Shown here: positions 1 through 9,132 of the stretch, piece by piece | Numbering within the stretch: position 1 is the first letter of the stretch | Layout of the letters: the number at the start of each line of letters is the position of its first letter | Source of the DNA: Geodermatophilaceae bacterium URHB0062 | GTDB lineage: Bacteria > Actinomycetota > Actinomycetes > Mycobacteriales > Geodermatophilaceae | NCBI GenBank assembly: GCA_000620185.1 | Contig: JHVO01000012.1 | Location: 1 to 64,000, forward strand | Direction of reading: 5' to 3' | Length of the DNA stretch: 64,000 bases | Notes under the pieces: model-generated | What the model was told of the DNA's origin: nothing | Seen by the model: only the letters and a program-made list of their open reading frames with translations | The model's database searches: none | Made by a program: the position numbers and the translations under genes

Positions 1-239
1 AGCTCCATGATGCGGTCCTCGACCTCGGCCGGGGTTCGGGTCGGGCTGGTGTGCGGGCGGCTGGACCGGTCGACCAACCCGGCCTCGCCTTCGTCCTCGA
101 AGCGGGTGATCCAGGTCCGCACGCATTTGCGCGAGATCCCCATCGCCGCGGCGATGTGCGCCTGCTTCCACCCGGCCTGGTTCCGTTCGACGATCAGCTT
201 GCGGCCGTGGACCGTGAGTCGGGCATTACCGTGGGACAC
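1..239 (-). CDS. IS481-family transposase, N-terminal part (cut by window edge)
   Basis: Only about 79 codons are in the window, starting at a GTG whose complement is 237-239. The visible protein has a leucine-zipper/helix-turn-helix organisation typical of IS481 transposase N-termini: NQAGWKQAHIAAAMGIS, then RKCVRTWITRFEDEGEAGL and DRSSRPHTSPTRTP. The DDE catalytic domain would lie left of position 1, so intactness cannot be judged. The family's role is cut-and-paste DNA mobility. The coding end lies about 100 bases from the 3' end of the metallophosphatase gene, so the element marks a rearrangement boundary. Confidence 0.8.
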   Translation of the reverse strand, partial: MSHGNARLTVHGRKLIVERNQAGWKQAHIAAAMGISRKCVRTWITRFEDEGEAGLVDRSSRPHTSPTRTPAEVEDRIME

Positions 240-296
240 GAGAACCTCCGGGCGGATGTGGGCCTTAGACAAGCCACACCCCACTCGGAGGTTCTC
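240..296. repeat. 11-bp inverted repeat upstream of the IS481 transposase
   Basis: GAGAACCTCCG (240-250) and CGGAGGTTCTC (286-296) are perfect inverted copies separated by 35 bases. They lie immediately 5' of the transposase start. They may be part of the element end or a hairpin in the transposase leader. I could not place the true terminal repeat of the IS because its other end is outside the window. Confidence 0.6.
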
Positions 297-343
297 CCGC
301 GTTCAAGCCCGACCGCCGTCACCAACGTCCTGGCCGGGTACAC

Positions 344-1258
344 CTAGGCGTTGCACGCGGCGCTGCCCAGATCGGAGAACGCGCGCCCGGACTCGGTGAG
401 GAACTGCCAGCTGTAGCCGTTGGCGCCGAGCGTCAGCTTCAGGACGCCGAAGACCTTCGCCCGCGCCTCGCTGTTGGGCTGGATCCTCGTGAAATCGTCG
501 AGGTTGCGCCCGCCAGTGCCGACGACGAACTCGCGGATGCCGCCACCGGCCGCGGTGCCGTCGGGAGCCATCTTCCCGAACCGCTCGTACTGGTGGGAGT
601 CACCCGAGAGCACCAGATCGGCGTGCCGCGAGTACAGGACGTCCCAGAACGGGCGGAACGACCGGTCGTCGCCCTTGCCGGAGCTGAATGCCGGCGCCCC
701 CCAGAAGGCGCCGATGCAGGGCTGCGTGGTGGCCGCGAGGTCCCGCTGCAGCCACTGCACCTGGGCCGAGGTCGCGCCGTGGGCGAGCTCGGAGTTCAGC
801 GAGACCCAGTGCCAGGCGCCGATGTCGAACGAGTAGTACTTCGGCACGCCCCAGTAGGCCAGGTAGCCGGCGGGGTTACCCGACTGGTAGTCGTGGTCGC
901 CGGGCGTGGGATGGGTGACCGACTTCTTGCGACCCCACGTCCGGTCGTAGACGGCGCGGTACTGGGTCAGCGAACCGATGGAGTACTGGGCGTCACCGAG
1001 GACGAGCACCTGATCGGCGCCGAGGATGAGGTCGGACGTGTACTTCTGGCGGCACGACGTCGCGGTGCCCCGCCCGCCGTTGTAGTCCGGATCGTTGTCG
1101 GGACATGCGATGTCACCGGCGGCGACGATGACCGGGTCACCGGCGGCGGCCGCGCCCTGCACCGGGGAGAGCCCCACCAGGCCCGCGCAGACCAGGGACG
1201 CGGTGAGCAGGACGACCCGCACCGGGCGAATCGAAGGGGACGGCGGTCGTTCGTGCAT
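344..1258 (-). CDS. Secreted calcineurin-like metallophosphoesterase
   Basis: 304 aa. An N-terminal signal peptide (basic MHERPPSPSIRPVR, hydrophobic stretch, AAAAG cleavage region near residue 40) indicates export. The dimetal phosphoesterase motifs appear in order: AAGDIACP, VLGDAQYS, PTPGDHDY and SGDSHQYE, so it should hydrolyse a phosphate ester outside the membrane; the substrate is unknown. I chose the ATG at 1258 because the signal peptide starts there. The frame stays open upstream to 1354, but that extension would bury the signal. No strong ribosome site is visible. It points towards the IS481 fragment and looks monocistronic. Confidence 0.85.
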   Translation of the reverse strand: MHERPPSPSIRPVRVVLLTASLVCAGLVGLSPVQGAAAAGDPVIVAAGDIACPDNDPDYNGGRGTATSCRQKYTSDLILGADQVLVLGDAQYSIGSLTQYRAVYDRTWGRKKSVTHPTPGDHDYQSGNPAGYLAYWGVPKYYSFDIGAWHWVSLNSELAHGATSAQVQWLQRDLAATTQPCIGAFWGAPAFSSGKGDDRSFRPFWDVLYSRHADLVLSGDSHQYERFGKMAPDGTAAGGGIREFVVGTGGRNLDDFTRIQPNSEARAKVFGVLKLTLGANGYSWQFLTESGRAFSDLGSAACNA

Positions 1259-1477
1259 GGGTGTTCCCGGTGGCGTGGGAGTGCCTTCTGCCTGGTCCCC
1301 GCACCCATGACCGAAGGCGATGGCCGCCGAGGACCCTAGTGACCAGCGGAGCACCGTCGAGACGGGATCCGGCTCTGACGAGCGAATCCTCTGCGCGGCC
1401 CCCGAGGTGTCGCGCCGGTGCGGTGCCCCGACGTCACGGTGGGTTGCGGGGGAGCCTCCGGGGGGCGTCCGCCGACG

Positions 1478-3265
1478 TCAGAGCATCGTGCGGAGGCGCT
1501 CCCGGCGGGCGCGGAGCACGTCGACCGATGCCGACGCCGACGGCGGACCGGGCACCGACTGGCGCAGCTGGGTGTGCACCACGGCCTGCGGCTGAGCCGT
1601 GCGCGCCGCCACGCGGTTGACCAGCCGGTTGATCTCGCGGCGCAGCTCGGCGGCGTCGCGCCACGACCGGCCGGCGTCGTCCTCGTCGGGGTGGTCCTCG
1701 ACGATCAGGAAGTTCTCGCCGTCGTTCCGGTGCGACTGCGCGATCCGCAGCCGCAGCTCGTCGTCCCGCTTGGCGAGCAGCTCGGCGGTCTGGGCGGCGG
1801 TCAGCAAGCCCGGGATGCCCAGGAACTCCTCGTCCTCGGCGTCCACGACCGTCGTCGGCCCGGAGCCCTCACCGGTGTGCGCCGTCCCGCTGTGGAGCAC
1901 ATGCGCGAAGCGGGCATCGGCCTCGAGGGCCTCCCACTGCTGCAGGCCGTTCTCGTCCTTCTCCTTGGGCGGCAGCGGCTCGAGGTCGAGTTCGTCGCCC
2001 TGCTCCGTCTTCGGCGGCGGCATGACGTGGTTGCGCTGCTCCTCCATCGAGGCGGCCAGCGACAGCAGCGGTCGGACGGCGGGGAGGAAGACGGTCGCCG
2101 ACTCGTGCGCCCCGCGCGCGCGGACGACGCGGCCGACGGCCTGGGCGAAGAACAGCGGCGTCCGGTAGGAGGTCATCCAGGCGAGGACGGCGGCGCGCGG
2201 GACGTCGACGCCCTCGGAGATCATCCGCACGCAGACGGCGATCCGGGCCGAGCCGGTCGCGAAGCGCTCGATCTTCTTCGAGGCCTTCGGGTCGTCGGAC
2301 AGGATCAGTTCCGGCGCCTTGCCGGTGACCCGGCGGACGATCTTCGCGTACTCGCGGGCGTCGTCCTGGTCGCTGGCGAGGATCAGGCCGGCGGCGTCGG
2401 GCATCCCGCTCTCGCGCAGGTGGGTGATCCGGTCGTCCATGGCGGCGATGACGTGCGGCACCCACTGGCCCTTGGGGTCGAGCGCGGTGCGCCAGGCCTG
2501 CATCTCGACCGACCGCGTGCCGGCGTCCGACAGCGAGGCGGCGACCACCTCACCGGCGGAGTTCCGCCAGCGGGAGGTGCCGGTGTAGGCGGCGAAGACG
2601 ACCGGCCGGACGACGGAGTCGGCGAGCGCCTCCTTGTAGCCGTAGGTGTAGTCGGCGCGGCTGACCAGGCCGACTCCGCGCTCACCGTTGTCGCCCTCGA
2701 AGCTGTCCTCCTCGTACCGGACGAAGGGGATGCGCTCGTCGGCCTTGGTGCGGAACGGCGTGCCGGTCAGGCAGAGTCGCCGCGCGGCCCGCCCGAAGGC
2801 CTCCTCGGCCGCCTCGCCCCAGGAGAGCCCGTCGCCGGCGTGGTGCACCTCGTCGAGGATGACCAGCGTCTTCAGCGCGGTCGCGCGGGCGGCGTGCAGC
2901 ATCGGCTTGCCCGCCACCTGTGCGTAGGTGGTGACGTAGCCCTGGGTGCCGGCACGGACCGGTCCGACGGCGTTGGTCAGGCCGGGGTCCAGGACGATGC
3001 CCATCGCGTCGGCGGCGTCGGCCCACTGCAGGCGCAGGTGGTCGGTCGGGCAGACCACCACGACGCGGGCGACCTCGCGGCGGGACAGCAGCCGGGAGGC
3101 CAGCGTCAGCGCGAAGGTGGTCTTCCCGGCGCCGGGCGTAGCGGTGACGAGGAAGTCCTTGGGGGACTGCTCCTCGTACTGCGCGAGAGCCGCCTGCTGC
3201 CACGCTCGGAGCGGTCTTCTGGACGTCTGCGGGCTCAGGGTCTCCGCTCGTGCTGCACTCCCCAT
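1478..3265 (-). CDS. DEAD/DEAH-box (superfamily 2) helicase
   Basis: 595 aa from the ATG at 3265. Superfamily 2 motifs are clear: Walker A TATPGAGKTTFALTLAS, DEVH box LDEVHHAGDG, motif III LTGTPFRT, and the second RecA-like domain with SEGVDVPRAAVLAWMTSY and motif VI QAVGRVVRARG. The C-terminal third, with acidic and Arg-rich stretches, has no domain I recognise. It resembles the type III restriction-enzyme Res/UvrB-like helicases found beside XPB in actinobacteria, but no methyltransferase or specificity gene is near, so restriction is unlikely. The XPB gene lies upstream on the same strand, separated by a hairpin and about 380 bases, so the two are probably separate transcripts. Confidence 0.85.
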   Translation of the reverse strand: MGSAARAETLSPQTSRRPLRAWQQAALAQYEEQSPKDFLVTATPGAGKTTFALTLASRLLSRREVARVVVVCPTDHLRLQWADAADAMGIVLDPGLTNAVGPVRAGTQGYVTTYAQVAGKPMLHAARATALKTLVILDEVHHAGDGLSWGEAAEEAFGRAARRLCLTGTPFRTKADERIPFVRYEEDSFEGDNGERGVGLVSRADYTYGYKEALADSVVRPVVFAAYTGTSRWRNSAGEVVAASLSDAGTRSVEMQAWRTALDPKGQWVPHVIAAMDDRITHLRESGMPDAAGLILASDQDDAREYAKIVRRVTGKAPELILSDDPKASKKIERFATGSARIAVCVRMISEGVDVPRAAVLAWMTSYRTPLFFAQAVGRVVRARGAHESATVFLPAVRPLLSLAASMEEQRNHVMPPPKTEQGDELDLEPLPPKEKDENGLQQWEALEADARFAHVLHSGTAHTGEGSGPTTVVDAEDEEFLGIPGLLTAAQTAELLAKRDDELRLRIAQSHRNDGENFLIVEDHPDEDDAGRSWRDAAELRREINRLVNRVAARTAQPQAVVHTQLRQSVPGPPSASASVDVLRARRERLRTML

Positions 3266-3645
3266 GACGGGTCCATCTTCACTGCCGGAGAGGCAACACG
3301 CCCAACCGACCGCCTCCCGCGCGCCTCGCTGCCGGCGACGTATGGAGGCGGTAGACGGCGCGCTGACCTGCGCTTTCGCGGTGGCCGACGGTGTGGCTGT
3401 GGCGAGAGTCATGTGTGGAACGGACCGTCACGTCACGCCTCGCGGGTCACGCACCTCCCAGCCGCCCCGTTCGTCCACATGGGCCGCTCGAGCGAGTGCG
3501 TCCACGCCCCACTATTCGGCCGGAAAGGGTGCGTGAGCGCACACGCTGGAGCGACGGTTCGGCCGGGGAAGGCGTCGTCCCCGTCGCGGCGGTCGACGCG
3601 TTGACGGAGTGAGAGGGGCGCGAAAACCGCGCCCTCGCACTCCAC
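3266..3645. other. Intergenic region between DEAD/DEAH helicase and XPB
   Basis: This 380-base gap holds the helicase promoter region (3266 to about 3450, minus strand) and, at its right end, the XPB terminator hairpin. Reading frames that cross it are overlapping shadows without ribosome sites. I see no LexA-type operator or small RNA structure other than the hairpin. Confidence 0.5.
3606..3643 (-). terminator. Hairpin terminator after XPB
   Basis: GGAGTGAGAGGGGCGCG pairs with CGCGCCCTCGCACTCC across a short A-rich loop, with one mismatch and one bulge. It starts a few bases after the XPB stop on the minus strand. There is no T tract, which is common for high-GC actinobacterial terminators. 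Confidence 0.7.
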
Positions 3646-5331
3646 TCAGTCGGCCGGGTCCTCGGTCCAGTCAGGGCCGTTGACCTCGCCGATGCCGGCC
3701 AGGTCCGCGGCGTCGACGATCGTGTACGCGTAGCCCTGCTCGGCGAGGAAGCGCTGGCGGTGGGCGGCGTACTCGCTGTCGAGCGTGTCGCGGCTGACCA
3801 CCGTGTAGAAGTGGGCCTGCCGGCCGTCGGCCTTGGGCCGCAGCACCCGGCCGAGCCGCTGCGCCTCTTCCTGCCGCGACCCGAACGTCCCCGACACCTG
3901 GACGGCGACCGCGGCCTCCGGCAGGTCGATGGAGAAGTTCGCGACCTTGGAGACAACGAGGGTCTTGACCTCCCCGGCGCGGAACGCGTCGAACAGCTTC
4001 TCCCGCTCGCGGTTGGTGGTCGAGCCCTGGATCACCGGGGCGTCCAGTGCCGCGCCGAGCTCCTCGAGCTGGTCGAGGTAGGCGCCGATCACCAGCTTCT
4101 GCTCGTCGGGGTGCCGATCGAGCACCCGCCGGATCACCGGCAGCTTCGACTGCGCCGTCGCCGCGATGCGGTACCGCTCCTCCGGCTCGGCGACGGCGTA
4201 GGTCATGCGTTCCTCGTCGTCGAGTGACACCCGCACCTCGATGCACTCGGCCGGGGCGATGTAGCCCTGCGCCTCGATGTCCCGCCACGGGGCGTCGTAG
4301 CGCTTCGGCCCGATCAGCGAGAAGACGTCGTCCTCACGGCCGTCCTCGCGCACCAGCGTGGCCGTCAGGCCGAGCCGGCGGCGGGACTGCAGGTCGGCGG
4401 TCAGCCGGAAGATCGGCGCCGGCAGCAGGTGCACCTCGTCGTAGACGATCAGGCCCCAGTCCTGGGCGTCGAAGAGGTCCAGGTGCCGGTACTCGCCCTT
4501 CCGGCGGGTGGTGATCACCTGGTAGGTCGCGATCGTGACCGGCCGGATCTCCTTGCGCTCACCGGAGTACTCGCCGATCTCCTCCTCGGTCAGCGACGTG
4601 CGCGCGATGAGCTCCCGCTTCCACTGCCGGCCGGCGACGGTGTTGGTCACCAGGATCAGCGTGGTGGCCTTCGCCTCGGCCATCGCCGCCGCACCGACCA
4701 GCGTCTTGCCCGCACCACAGGGGAGGACGACGACGCCCGAACCGCCGGCCCAGAAGCCCTCGACGGCCTCCTGCTGATAGTCGCGCAGGTGCCAGTTGCT
4801 CTGGTCCAGCTCGATCGGGTGCGCCTGCCCGTCGACGTAGCCGGCGAGGTCCTCGGCCGGCCAGCCGACCTTCAGCAGCGCCTGCTTGAGCCGGCCGCGC
4901 TCCGAGGGGTGGACGACGACGCTGTCCTCGTCGATCCGCTGACCCAGCATCGGGGCGACCCGCTTCGAGCGGATGACCTCCTCCAGGACGGCGCGGTCGG
5001 AGGTGGTGAGGACCAGCCCGTGCACCGGGTTGTTGGCCAGGGTGAGCCGGCCGAAGCGGTCCATCGTGTCGGCGATGTCGACCAGCAGCGCGTGCGGCAC
5101 CGGGTAGCGCGAGTAGCGCACCAGCGCGTCGACGACCTGCTCGGCGTCGTGCCCGGCGGCCCGGGCGTTCCACAGCGCGAGCGGGGTGACGCGGTAGGTG
5201 TGCACGTGCTCGGGGGAGCGCTCCAGCTCGGCGAACGGGGCGATCGCCGCACGGCAGTCACGCGCCAGCGGGTGGTCGACCTCGAGGAGCAGGGTCTTGT
5301 CCGACTGGACGATCAGGGGGCCGTCACTCAC
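3646..5331 (-). CDS. xpb: XPB/ERCC3-type DNA repair helicase
   Basis: 561 aa; family members such as mycobacterial ERCC3 are, as I recall, about 540 aa. It is an ATP-driven 3'-5' DNA helicase implicated in nucleotide excision repair. Visible: an N-terminal damage-recognition-like domain (about 1-180), Walker A LPCGAGKTLVGAA, DEVH in VYDEVHLLPAP, the XPB-specific RED motif in TLVREDGREDD, and motif VI QRLGRVLRPKADG. I prefer the GTG at 5331, giving VSDGPLIVQSDKT, to the open extension up to 5388, which encodes a low-complexity Arg/Pro leader. The XPB-associated protein is encoded upstream on the same strand, with the CFA-like gene between them. Confidence 0.92.
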   Translation of the reverse strand: MSDGPLIVQSDKTLLLEVDHPLARDCRAAIAPFAELERSPEHVHTYRVTPLALWNARAAGHDAEQVVDALVRYSRYPVPHALLVDIADTMDRFGRLTLANNPVHGLVLTTSDRAVLEEVIRSKRVAPMLGQRIDEDSVVVHPSERGRLKQALLKVGWPAEDLAGYVDGQAHPIELDQSNWHLRDYQQEAVEGFWAGGSGVVVLPCGAGKTLVGAAAMAEAKATTLILVTNTVAGRQWKRELIARTSLTEEEIGEYSGERKEIRPVTIATYQVITTRRKGEYRHLDLFDAQDWGLIVYDEVHLLPAPIFRLTADLQSRRRLGLTATLVREDGREDDVFSLIGPKRYDAPWRDIEAQGYIAPAECIEVRVSLDDEERMTYAVAEPEERYRIAATAQSKLPVIRRVLDRHPDEQKLVIGAYLDQLEELGAALDAPVIQGSTTNREREKLFDAFRAGEVKTLVVSKVANFSIDLPEAAVAVQVSGTFGSRQEEAQRLGRVLRPKADGRQAHFYTVVSRDTLDSEYAAHRQRFLAEQGYAYTIVDAADLAGIGEVNGPDWTEDPAD

Positions 5332-5448
5332 GAGGCGTTGGTTCCTGTTCCGGGATGGGGGGCCGACCCGCGGCGCACACGCGGGCACCAGGCGGATCGG
5401 GGACTCCCCACCGTAACCGCGCAGGACGACCGTTCCTTCCCGTCGGCC

Positions 5449-6729
5449 TCAGATCCAGTCCGGGCGCAGCGGCGGCGGCGAGCCACCCGACCGGTGCAGG
5501 AGGACCTGGTTGACGCCGAGCTTGCCCAGGTCGAAGGAGAGGGCGCTCGCGGTCATGTACAGCCGCCACACCCGCGCCCGGCCCTCGCTGGTGGCCGCCA
5601 CGGCGTCGTCCCAGTGCTCCTCGAGGTTGCGCACCCACGCCCGCAACGTGAGTGCGTAGTGGCGACGGAGCGCCTCGACGTCGATCACCTCCAGGTCGGC
5701 GGAACTCAGCGCGTTGACCATGTCGCCGAGGCTGATCAGCTCGCCGTCCGGGAAGACGTACCGGGCGATGAAGCTGTCGGTCTCCCAGGTCGTGTCTCCG
5801 GCATCCCAGGAGATGGCGTGGTTCAGCAGCCGCCCGCCGGGACGGAGCAGCGCGGCGAGGGCGGCGGCGTAGCCGGGCAGCTTCGCCCGGCCGACGTGCT
5901 CGGCCATGCCGACGGAGCCGATCGCGTCGAAGGGACCGTCCTCGACCGCCCGGTAGTCCTGCACCCGGATGTCGACCTTCTCGGTCAGCCCTTCCTCCGC
6001 GACGCGCTTGCGGGCCAGCGTGGCCTGCTCGACCGACAGCGTGATGCCCACGACCTGAGCGCCGTACCGCTCGGCGGCATGCAGCGCGAGGCTGCCCCAG
6101 CCGCAGCCGACGTCCAGCAGCCGCATGCCCGGACGGAGTGCGAGCTTGCGGCACACCAGGTCGATCTTGGCTTCCTGCGCGGCCTCCAGCCCGACCGTCT
6201 CGTCGTCCCAGACGGCGCAGGAGTAGACCATCGACGGCCCGAGCACCAGCCGGTAGAAGTCGTTGCCGACGTCGTAGTGGTGGGAGACCGCGGCGGCATC
6301 CCGCCGTCGGCTGTGCTGCCGCCCGTACCGGCGCAGCCGGACCTCTTCCGGCGGCGGGGGCGGCTCGCGGCCGATCGCGCCCAGCGCCAGCCCGGTCCGC
6401 AGGAGGGAGAGCCGGGCGGCCACCGACGGGCCGGCCGCCTCGTCGTCCGCCGCCAGCCGACCGGCCGAGCTGAGCGCCGCGAAGGCCGCGGACAGATCGT
6501 CGGCGGCGTCCAGCTCGCCGGCGACGTAGGCGCGGGCCAGCCCGAGCTCACCGGGGGCCCAGAGCAGCCGGCGGAGGGCCTGCGGCGAGCGGACGACGAG
6601 CTCGGGGGCGTCCTCGGGGCCGGCGACCGTGCCGTCCCACGCGCGCAGCCGGACGGGGGGCCGGTCCACCCCCAGGACGGCGCCCAGCGCCGTGCCCAGC
6701 CGATCGGCAACCGTCGGGATCCCGGTCAT
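5449..6729 (-). CDS. Cyclopropane-fatty-acyl-phospholipid synthase-like SAM methyltransferase
   Basis: 426 aa. The family transfers a methylene or methyl group from S-adenosylmethionine to unsaturated acyl chains of membrane lipids. The SAM-binding motif LLDVGCGWGSLALHAAERYG is plain, preceded by the family's SHHYDVGNDFYRLVLG segment, with a membrane-lipid-type N-terminal domain of about 130 residues. The start is fixed by GGGAGG five bases before the ATG at 6729; the nearby GTG at 6735 would overlap the ribosome site. Only 35 bases separate it from the upstream WYL/helicase-associated gene, so they are probably co-transcribed, an unexpected partnership of lipid and DNA-repair functions. Confidence 0.88.
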   Translation of the reverse strand: MTGIPTVADRLGTALGAVLGVDRPPVRLRAWDGTVAGPEDAPELVVRSPQALRRLLWAPGELGLARAYVAGELDAADDLSAAFAALSSAGRLAADDEAAGPSVAARLSLLRTGLALGAIGREPPPPPEEVRLRRYGRQHSRRRDAAAVSHHYDVGNDFYRLVLGPSMVYSCAVWDDETVGLEAAQEAKIDLVCRKLALRPGMRLLDVGCGWGSLALHAAERYGAQVVGITLSVEQATLARKRVAEEGLTEKVDIRVQDYRAVEDGPFDAIGSVGMAEHVGRAKLPGYAAALAALLRPGGRLLNHAISWDAGDTTWETDSFIARYVFPDGELISLGDMVNALSSADLEVIDVEALRRHYALTLRAWVRNLEEHWDDAVAATSEGRARVWRLYMTASALSFDLGKLGVNQVLLHRSGGSPPPLRPDWI

Positions 6730-6764
6730 GCGCACCTCCCGTGAGGAACGTTGCGCGCGACAAC

Positions 6765-9029
6765 TTACTGCGCGGAAGGCGCTCCCTGCTCCTCCTCGAC
6801 CAGCGCGACCGAGGTGATCCGGTGCACCGCGAACGTGCGGTTCTCACCGCGCCGCTCGTCGTAGCCCTGGAGGAAACCGCCGACCAGGGACACCGGCTGC
6901 ACCACACGCTGGCTGCCGCTGCCCTGCGCGTCGACGTAGCCGAGCCAGACCGGTACGCCCTCCCGGACCGCGCGGGACAGTAGCTCCAGGGTCGACGCGG
7001 TCGTCACGCCCGGCACCTGCCGCACTGCCTCACCCCGGCGGGCGGCCAGGGCGGCGTCACCGGCCCGGATCTCCCGCACGGTGGCCGCGAGCTCGGCCTC
7101 GGACAGCGACCGGCCCACCGGCGTGGACTCGCTGCCGGGACGCCGTCCCAGGGCCCGCGGCCTGGCCGGCGGCCGGGTGAGGACGGCGCCGCCCGGGTTC
7201 TCCCCGGCGGGGGCGTAGCCGGCCTCGCGCAGCACCGTGAGCACCTCGTCGGCGCCGAGCCCGCTGACCAGCACCCCCGGTGCCAGCCGGCGCAGCTCGG
7301 CCTCCTCCGTCCGCCGGTCGTTGAGCACCTGGGACAGCAGGCCGTGGTCGTCGGACCGCACGTAGGACTCGATGGCGCCGACCCGCAGCCGCCCGTGCTG
7401 CCGGGCGACGTCGTCGATCAGGTAGTCCAGGGCCTGCGGCACCGGGGTACGGGACGATCGGGTGAAGAGGTCGTGCAGGTCCGACGCCGACCAGCCGAAG
7501 TCCAGAGCGCGCCGGATGCTGCCCTCCGACACCCGGAACACCGTGGCGCCGCCGGAGGACTCCACGTCGGCCACCACCGCGAGGGTGTCGGCCAGCTCGG
7601 AGACCAGCGGTCCCGGGGCGATCAGCGAGAGGTCCGGCTGGGCGAGCACGTGGTCGACGGGTTCGGGCAGCAGCCCGCGCATCCCGTCGGCGGCGCCGTC
7701 CTCACCGGAGGCCAGCAGTCCCCGCCCGGCGGTGGACAGGACCCCGCCCACCAGGACGCCGAGCCGATCGGCCTCGGCGAGCAGGGCCGGCACGGGGGCG
7801 AGCCGGTCGGCGCGGCGTGGCGTGCGCCAGCGCAGCAGCTCGACCAGGTCGTCGGGGGCGAGACCCGAGCCGGCCGGGTACTCGGCGAGCACCGCCAGCG
7901 CCGACCGGCGGATCGCCGGCGCGGTGTGCCGGACCAGGTCGGGCGACAGCGGGTTCACCGCCTTGCCGGCGACGTCGCGCTGCCCGACCAGGGAGGGCAG
8001 CCGCACGCTCGTCAGCCAGCCCGCGGCGAGCACCGCCCACCGGTCGGCGAGGTCCTGCTCGCGCCAGACGTCGTAGCTGCGGGTGGGCAGCCACTCGTCG
8101 CGGTGCGGACCGCCGACGTCGAGCAGCCCCGCGCCGTAGGCCAGCTCGAGCAGCCAGGCCGCGTCGGGCTCGCCGATGTGCAGCTCGCGCGCCAACCGCT
8201 TCTGGTCGCGCACCCCCACGCCGCCGCTGCGCAGGAGGCCGGCCGGCTCCTCCTCGAGGATGCCGAGCAGCTCACCGACCCGGCCGACGCTCTCCAGGGC
8301 CGCACCCGCCGCCCGCCGGTCGACGGCCTCCCGGTCACGTGCGACGACGGCGGGCTCCGGGCGCAGGCGCGGGGGACCGTAGGGCCGGTCGCCGCGCAGC
8401 AGCACGCCGATCTCCCGCGGCAGCTCGACGTTGAGCGCGTCGATGCGGGCCAGCAGGCCGCGCTGCAGCAGCCGGCGGGCCGGCGTCCGGCCGCCGTCCC
8501 CCGGGCCGTCGGGCAGGTGACCGACCGGCCGCTCGGCGGCCAGCCGCTCCAGCACCGCCAGTTCTTCGGGCGGCAGCTCGGCCAGCGTCGCGCGCAGGTC
8601 GGTGGGCAGCTGCAGGCGCAGCTCGGTCGCCCGGCGGCCCAGGCCCGCGGGATGGCGCACGCTCCGGCGGACCGGGTCGGGCGCGTGCAGCGCGTCGTCC
8701 CCCCACAGCAGCGCCCGCGTGGTCAGCCGCTCGATGGCGGCTTCCAGCACGTCGTCGGGGAGGTCGGGCAGCGCCGCGATCAGCGCGTCGGGTGCGAGGC
8801 CGTCGGTCGGGGCGAGCAGGACGACGTCGAGCACCTGCAGCGTCGTCGCGTCCAGTTCGTCCAGCGCCCGGTCCACCGACACGGGGACGGCGAGCCGGCT
8901 GGCGAGCGCGACGACGTCCGAGGGGGCCGGGCGGGCGACGTCGGCCCGGGCCACCAGCAGTGCGCTCAGCTGCTCGTCGCTGCGGGTGCGCAGCCAGGCG
9001 GCGAGCGTCGGTGGGGCGTCGGTGGGCAT
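6765..9029 (-). CDS. XPB-associated helicase_C_3/WYL-domain protein
   Basis: 754 aa from the ATG at 9029 (MPTDAPPTLAAWLRTRSDEQ). The N-terminal half matches the actinobacterial family annotated as helicase-associated (XPB/Ssl2-like N-terminal). The last 80 or so residues read as a WYL-type ligand-binding fold: GVPVWLGYVDAQGSGSQR and LVGGFLQGYDERRGENR. No Walker A is visible, so it is not itself a helicase. From memory the M. tuberculosis homologue is Rv0862c, next to ercc3. It may regulate or partner XPB; the biochemical role is unknown. It heads the operon with the CFA-like gene. Confidence 0.8.
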   Translation of the reverse strand: MPTDAPPTLAAWLRTRSDEQLSALLVARADVARPAPSDVVALASRLAVPVSVDRALDELDATTLQVLDVVLLAPTDGLAPDALIAALPDLPDDVLEAAIERLTTRALLWGDDALHAPDPVRRSVRHPAGLGRRATELRLQLPTDLRATLAELPPEELAVLERLAAERPVGHLPDGPGDGGRTPARRLLQRGLLARIDALNVELPREIGVLLRGDRPYGPPRLRPEPAVVARDREAVDRRAAGAALESVGRVGELLGILEEEPAGLLRSGGVGVRDQKRLARELHIGEPDAAWLLELAYGAGLLDVGGPHRDEWLPTRSYDVWREQDLADRWAVLAAGWLTSVRLPSLVGQRDVAGKAVNPLSPDLVRHTAPAIRRSALAVLAEYPAGSGLAPDDLVELLRWRTPRRADRLAPVPALLAEADRLGVLVGGVLSTAGRGLLASGEDGAADGMRGLLPEPVDHVLAQPDLSLIAPGPLVSELADTLAVVADVESSGGATVFRVSEGSIRRALDFGWSASDLHDLFTRSSRTPVPQALDYLIDDVARQHGRLRVGAIESYVRSDDHGLLSQVLNDRRTEEAELRRLAPGVLVSGLGADEVLTVLREAGYAPAGENPGGAVLTRPPARPRALGRRPGSESTPVGRSLSEAELAATVREIRAGDAALAARRGEAVRQVPGVTTASTLELLSRAVREGVPVWLGYVDAQGSGSQRVVQPVSLVGGFLQGYDERRGENRTFAVHRITSVALVEEEQGAPSAQ

Positions 9030-9132
9030 CCGGTCCACGCTACGTCGCCGCCCCGGCCGGTGCTTACGGCAGCGTCCCCTCTCGGTGCGGCGACGAGGAA
9101 CAACGATCGCCTCACCCTAAGGTCTACCGGTC

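Noticed and set aside
1418-3604. Very long open frame on the plus strand opposite the DEAD/DEAH helicase
   Set aside because: High-GC antisense shadow: no ribosome site, Arg/Gly/Ala/Val-rich composition and no domain, while the minus strand encodes all helicase motifs.
1478-5331. Restriction or DISARM-like defence system from two helicases
   Set aside because: No methyltransferase, nuclease or phospholipase-D gene is nearby, and the XPB/WYL context is a conserved repair arrangement.
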